A stretch of 64,000 nt of DNA from Desmodus rotundus (lineage: Eukaryota; Chordata; Mammalia; Chiroptera; Phyllostomidae): contig NC_071399.1 in the NCBI RefSeq assembly GCF_022682495.2, positions 4,941,342 to 5,005,341 on the forward strand, read 5' to 3'. Below are positions 60,101 through 64,000 of this stretch, piece by piece. The notes beneath the pieces are model-generated. The model saw nothing but the letters and a program-made list of their open reading frames with translations, did no database searches and was not told the DNA's origin. The stretch's first letter is position 1. Each line of letters begins with the position of its first letter. The position numbers and the translations under genes were made by a program.

Positions 60101-61419
60101 GGTTTGGATGATTGGTGCAGAGCACCTATTTACACCTTCCTCTAAATGGATTCTCTTTCTGCAGAGGCTGTGAAGCTAAATCTTATTTTTCACAAACTCA
60201 CTAAATGTTCAGTAGCAGATAATCCGTTGCCAATTATTTGCACTTGAGGGGTGCTTGACAAGAGGTAGTCAGGCAGAAGTGATCTCCTGCTGCTTCCACC
60301 CACACCCCAGCCTTTTGGGATTCAAGAACGGGAGTGAATGAACGGCCAGAGCGGTTTTGGTGGTTGAACTTAGAGTTTCAATGTCTACTCATTAGGAGGC
60401 AGGAAGCAGTTAGAATGCTCAGGGCTGCTGAGTAGGTGTGACCCAGGAGATAATACTGTGTGTATTCCAAATGCTTATCTCCTGACCCCAGTAGTGGGGG
60501 TGGTGATTTCTAGTTAATTCTTGTATTCAGAACGGAATGACTACTCAGTCATTTAGAACTTAGTAGATGATGGTGAACCATGGCAAATTTGATTAAATAT
60601 TTTTAAAAATCTATGACTCTAAATGCAATTGGATTTCCAAATACTGGACCACATTAACATAGATACTCGCACTTCATATGAAGCAATTACTTTGGAGGGA
60701 AAAAAAAAAACTTTTATTTTTGTCTCTATCAGAGAGAAAGAGAGAGAAAGAGAGAACAATAAAAACAGATTCTTGCAGGGAGAGCAGGAAATGTTCAGTG
60801 TCTTATTTCTGGGCTATATGAACTCTCCAGCTCTTGAAATAATTTCTTCTACTGGGGTCCTGACCTCATTTTGGACTACTTCACAGATTCCCCAACGCTG
60901 ATGGATTTTGCAACTAGGAATAAGATGTTCAAGGCAAGTGAACCAGATGGATCTTAGATGCTTGATTAGAGAAATATATTCTAGAGGGTAAGAGATATAT
61001 CTTATGAAATTACAGGGTCATGCAAAATTGGTGACATTTTGAGAAGCCAGTCGCCTGTATGATTTCCCCACCAAATTGAAAATCAAAGTGATGTGCCTTT
61101 CACATTCTGCCACTAAGGGGTAAGATCCCAAAATGCTTCAGTAAGGTAAATACAAAACCTAGCTCAAGGAGTGAGAAATCTTTGATTTTAGAGGCAAAAA
61201 TAATCTGCATATAACTGTTTTCCTCACTGCCATTACCAAGTGAAACATTTATTCTAATATTTTACTTAAAGCAAGAGGGTTTTTTTCAGCATTTTCAGTT
61301 TGTATCTGCACTTCTTATTCCCTGGCAGAGGCAATAAAGATAGAATAGGTGTTGCAGATGCAATAGAGATAGAAAAATGTGTTAAGCTTTTTTTTTTTCT
61401 TAACATAATCAAACATAGA
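57176..61419. other. Unassigned DNA
   Basis: The longest stretch without a named repeat. A small MIR-like piece (CTGTTTCCTCATCTGCAGAA) occurs near 58039-58058. 59150-59290 is TAAT-rich and balanced. A GAGAGAAA-rich purine tract lies at 60731-60755. The 101-codon minus frame at 58065-58370 and the 116-codon plus frame at 59823-60173 show no domain. No gene supported. Confidence 0.35.
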
Positions 61420-63340
61420 TCCCCAGAAAGTTGGTGCTAACTCCTGCTCTCTTTGACAAATAACTATTTCCTTCCTACTAGACCATGGAAGAAGCCGAAT
61501 GTTGGAGAGTGGGACACAGAGTTATTTTGCCTGCCACTGTGCATTGAAGTACTGCATGAATAAGTAGAAATGGTACATAAGACATTGAGTTTGAAATACC
61601 CCTGGAGACATGAGTTGCAGAGAGTCATGGTTCATACCCCCAATGCAATTCCTCCTGATGCTCTCACTTGTCTCTTTAAATCCCTTAAACTGATGCCAGT
61701 AACTTCATGGGGAGTTCCCATGTGAACCAAATAAGGAAGATAGGGTTTCAATCTGATTTACACGTGGTTCCAATGATGTACAAGCCAGAGGAAAGCCAAT
61801 GGTTGCCCATACACTTTACATAGAAAAGATTCTTCCTGGAAGACAAATCTTCCCAGTGCACAGAATATCATGCGCTTCCGCACCCAGAGAGAGAAAACGT
61901 TAGAGTTCTGTAAGTACACTGATTCGTTGATAGTAACTAACGTTTTGACCAATCAGTCAGAAATTTGCAAAGATAAGGTTTAGACGTATGATAAACAGGA
62001 GGCCTGGGCAAACCAGGGTTGGAGACTGACTTTCCACATGGGCCAGAAATCTGAGAATGTTTGTGTTACATTCTAATCCAACAGAACCTGCCATATAGAG
62101 GGGACTCAATAACGAAGTGGATAAAAGGAACCCATTTTGTGAATGTCCCTCATAGTCCTCTGGTCGACAGCCGTCCGGGTCAATAAGGTCATACACTAAT
62201 AAGTAACCTGTGTGACAGGTATGAAGGTGAGACATTGGGCAAAAATTTGGACTTTCCCCTCAAAAACTTACCTATTTTCCTTTAACTCCATACCACGCCT
62301 GCCACCGTCAGAGCTGAAGCTGATCCCCCAAACAGCATCAGCTTTCTAGGGACCCTCATTAGTGATCTAAAGCCAGTTCCATTACACTTAACCCTTTTCA
62401 TTGCGTAGCTGATAGTAATTTTTCCTTACTAAAGTTGTCACACGCTAGATACAGATCTACCTCCCCTGTCTCCCTGCTTTTGGCAAAAATAAAATCTGAG
62501 GGCTAATAAAAGTCTATATGTATTTCTACAATATCCCATGTAATATTTATGAGCAAGGGGGTATCGCTCCATTAAAAGAACATAATATACATATCTTATA
62601 TCATACAAATGTACATTTGAAACCTATATGACCCTATTAACCAATGTCACCCCAATTTATTTAATAAAAAATTAAAAGAATACTGAAATAGTCACTAATG
62701 TGTTTCATTGCAACTCATATCCCTGAAATGATCGGCCATGTAGAATAATGGACCTCTGAACGAAATTATGGCACCTGTTGGAAAATACCACCTCGTGGCC
62801 TTTGAGCCCTGTCCTTCTGATGCAGAATATATTCTGAACCCACAGATACTTCTGTGTCTCCCACAGCTCCCCATTCTTCTGCTAACGAGGGTCTCGATGT
62901 GTGAGCACCACATCTCTCTAAGGATAGCTAATTACACTCCGAAAATGGTTGTCTGCATCCCCTATAAATGGATTTTGCTAGTTTGGAGTTCTTAGTACCC
63001 CAGGAGTAAATGTTTCCATCAGAAGATTTAATAATGGTTCAATTGAACTGGAAGTTAAAAATGCTACCTGACTATATTCCCATGCCCCTGAATTAACACT
63101 CCGAACTATAGCTACTTTGTAGTAGCTGACCTTTATTATCAAGAGAAATGGGTAACTTCTACAAAATGGATGCAGGGAGAGCTCAAATAACCAACATGAA
63201 ATCCTGTATAAGAAACTTTAACAATCGTTTAGCATCAGTAGAAATGAAGGTTTGGATCATCACAACAACTTTAGATTCCTAAACAACTCAGGTACTCACT
63301 AAGATCAAAAGAAAAATGGACTTTATAGGAGGTAAAGACA
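61420..63340 (+). mobile_element. ERVL internal remnant (pol: RNase H to integrase region)
   Basis: An ancient endogenous retrovirus body. Several separate stretches recall, in collinear order, the ERVL/MaLR internal sequence: about 61420-61900, 62015-62160 (ribonuclease H to integrase part), 62930-63070 and 63235-63265 (integrase C-terminal side). Stops and frameshifts occur throughout, and frames such as 61957-62235 (-) are chance. I see no flanking LTRs in the window. An L1 3' end appears to interrupt it at 62520-62677. Recognition rests on patchy identity, so family assignment is moderate. Confidence 0.6.
62520..62677 (+). mobile_element. L1 3' end inside the ERVL remnant
   Basis: TTAACCAATGTCACCCCAAT followed by TTATTTAATAAAAAATTAAA is the terminal signature of a bat/laurasiatherian L1 3' UTR in sense orientation. 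The left limit is uncertain. No clear target duplication. Confidence 0.6.
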
Positions 63341-63978
63341 CCTCTAGTAGCTAATCAGACACTAGTGTCTAGTTGAAACAAACAAAAATATATCTACTTA
63401 TACTTTCTTTCTAGTGTTGTGATTCATGTATTTAATTTTCTTCCCTTTCTTCTTTATGTTTTATAAATGGTACATTGAGTTGATTTCCACTATAACTCAT
63501 TCTTTGGATTATAGCAAGTCGACTTGAGATTTTGGCTTTAAGATAAGAAGATGAATGGTACCCAACATGGGTACAATAACGGAGGTTATTAAGGCTCCCT
63601 CTTAAGGCACAAAGTTGTATAAGGTAGAAGAATATTCTGTTGTTGTTCTCATTTCATTTTTGTTATTTAAAAAAAATGTAGGTGAGTTAATGTGCATGTG
63701 GATATTGATTTACCAAAAGGACATTTCCCAGAGAATTGGGTGGATCTATGTGATAGGAAGTTCTCATTCATTCCATATCCATACGTGGACTTTTGTGTTC
63801 AGAAGTGAGAGTAGCTAAAAGTTCTATTGCTAGACTTCCCTGTTGCGAGATTCCACAAGGCAAATAAGATTCTGTCATTTATATGCACTAGAGAGATTTA
63901 TAGGATGAATGTTAGGTGGGAGAAAGATATCTCTCTGCTCTGTTGGTTTGTTTTTCTGAAAGAGAGGTCCTGAACACC
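63341..63978. other. Unassigned DNA
   Basis: AT-rich; no gene or named repeat. The 67-codon frame at 63615-63818 has no recognised content. Confidence 0.45.
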
Positions 63979-63980
63979 AC

Positions 63981-64000
63981 TCACTCTCTCTCTCTCTCTC
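63981..64000 (+). repeat. (CT)n microsatellite, cut by window end
   Basis: CACTCACTCTCTCTCTCTCT-type run continuing to the last base. It could equally be the CT-rich part of an element that extends beyond the window. Confidence 0.8.

Overview
The window reads as mammalian nuclear DNA from a bat (Chiroptera). The clearest sign is a set of VES-type tRNA-derived SINEs at 15987-16184 (+), 31771-31982 (-), 46659-46866 (-), 56082-56270 (+) and 56286-56488 (-), with recognisable pol III A and B boxes. A half-LINE-1 (HAL1) element, several L1 3' ends of the type common in bats, Tigger and mariner DNA transposons and old mammalian repeats (MIR, L2, MLT1, ERVL, MER5-like) fit this. I saw no HeliBat-type ends, and four of the five SINEs are the type ending in an AAATAAA-like tail. 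That weakly favours a noctilionoid or other non-vespertilionid yangochiropteran, which is inference only.

No host protein-coding gene can be supported. Open frames are short (163 codons at most), overlap each other in several frames, lie inside repeats or low-complexity DNA, and match no family I recognise apart from transposon remnants. The DNA is AT-rich and gene-poor, as in an intergenic desert or a very large intron. I found no tRNA, rRNA, CRISPR or prokaryote-type features.

Layout. 0-6 kb: two pogo-type elements, a Tigger with both ends at TA (737-1816) and a Tigger1 (4122-5772) carrying an antisense L1 3' end bounded by a 10-bp duplication. 6-25 kb: mostly unassigned AT-rich DNA with L1 fragments, one SINE and a GC-rich block at 18.4-19.4 kb. 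25.3-27.1 kb: an unusually long (1814 bp) apparent solo LTR with TG...CA ends, a perfect 6-bp duplication and a degenerate tandem array. 28.8-29.3 kb: an MLT1 LTR. 33.1-35.1 kb: an L2 tail followed by a near full-length HAL1 with a 13-bp duplication. 35-45 kb: two copies of one old LTR-like family, an L2 body and L1 3' ends. 45-51 kb: a CpG-richer block, a SINE, a hAT fragment and a MIR. 51.4-54.8 kb: a stack of L1 pieces in both orientations, one of them split by a mariner. 56 kb: two VES SINEs in opposite orientation. 61.4-63.3 kb: a decayed ERVL pol region, probably split by an L1 3' end.

The main interest is the insertion history: the long LTR and its repeat array, the HAL1, and three nested insertions whose relative ages can be read from the sequence. 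A few unique stretches rich in TAAT-type motifs could be conserved regulatory elements, but one sequence alone cannot show that. Repeat names are recognised from memory of consensus sequences and need RepeatMasker confirmation.
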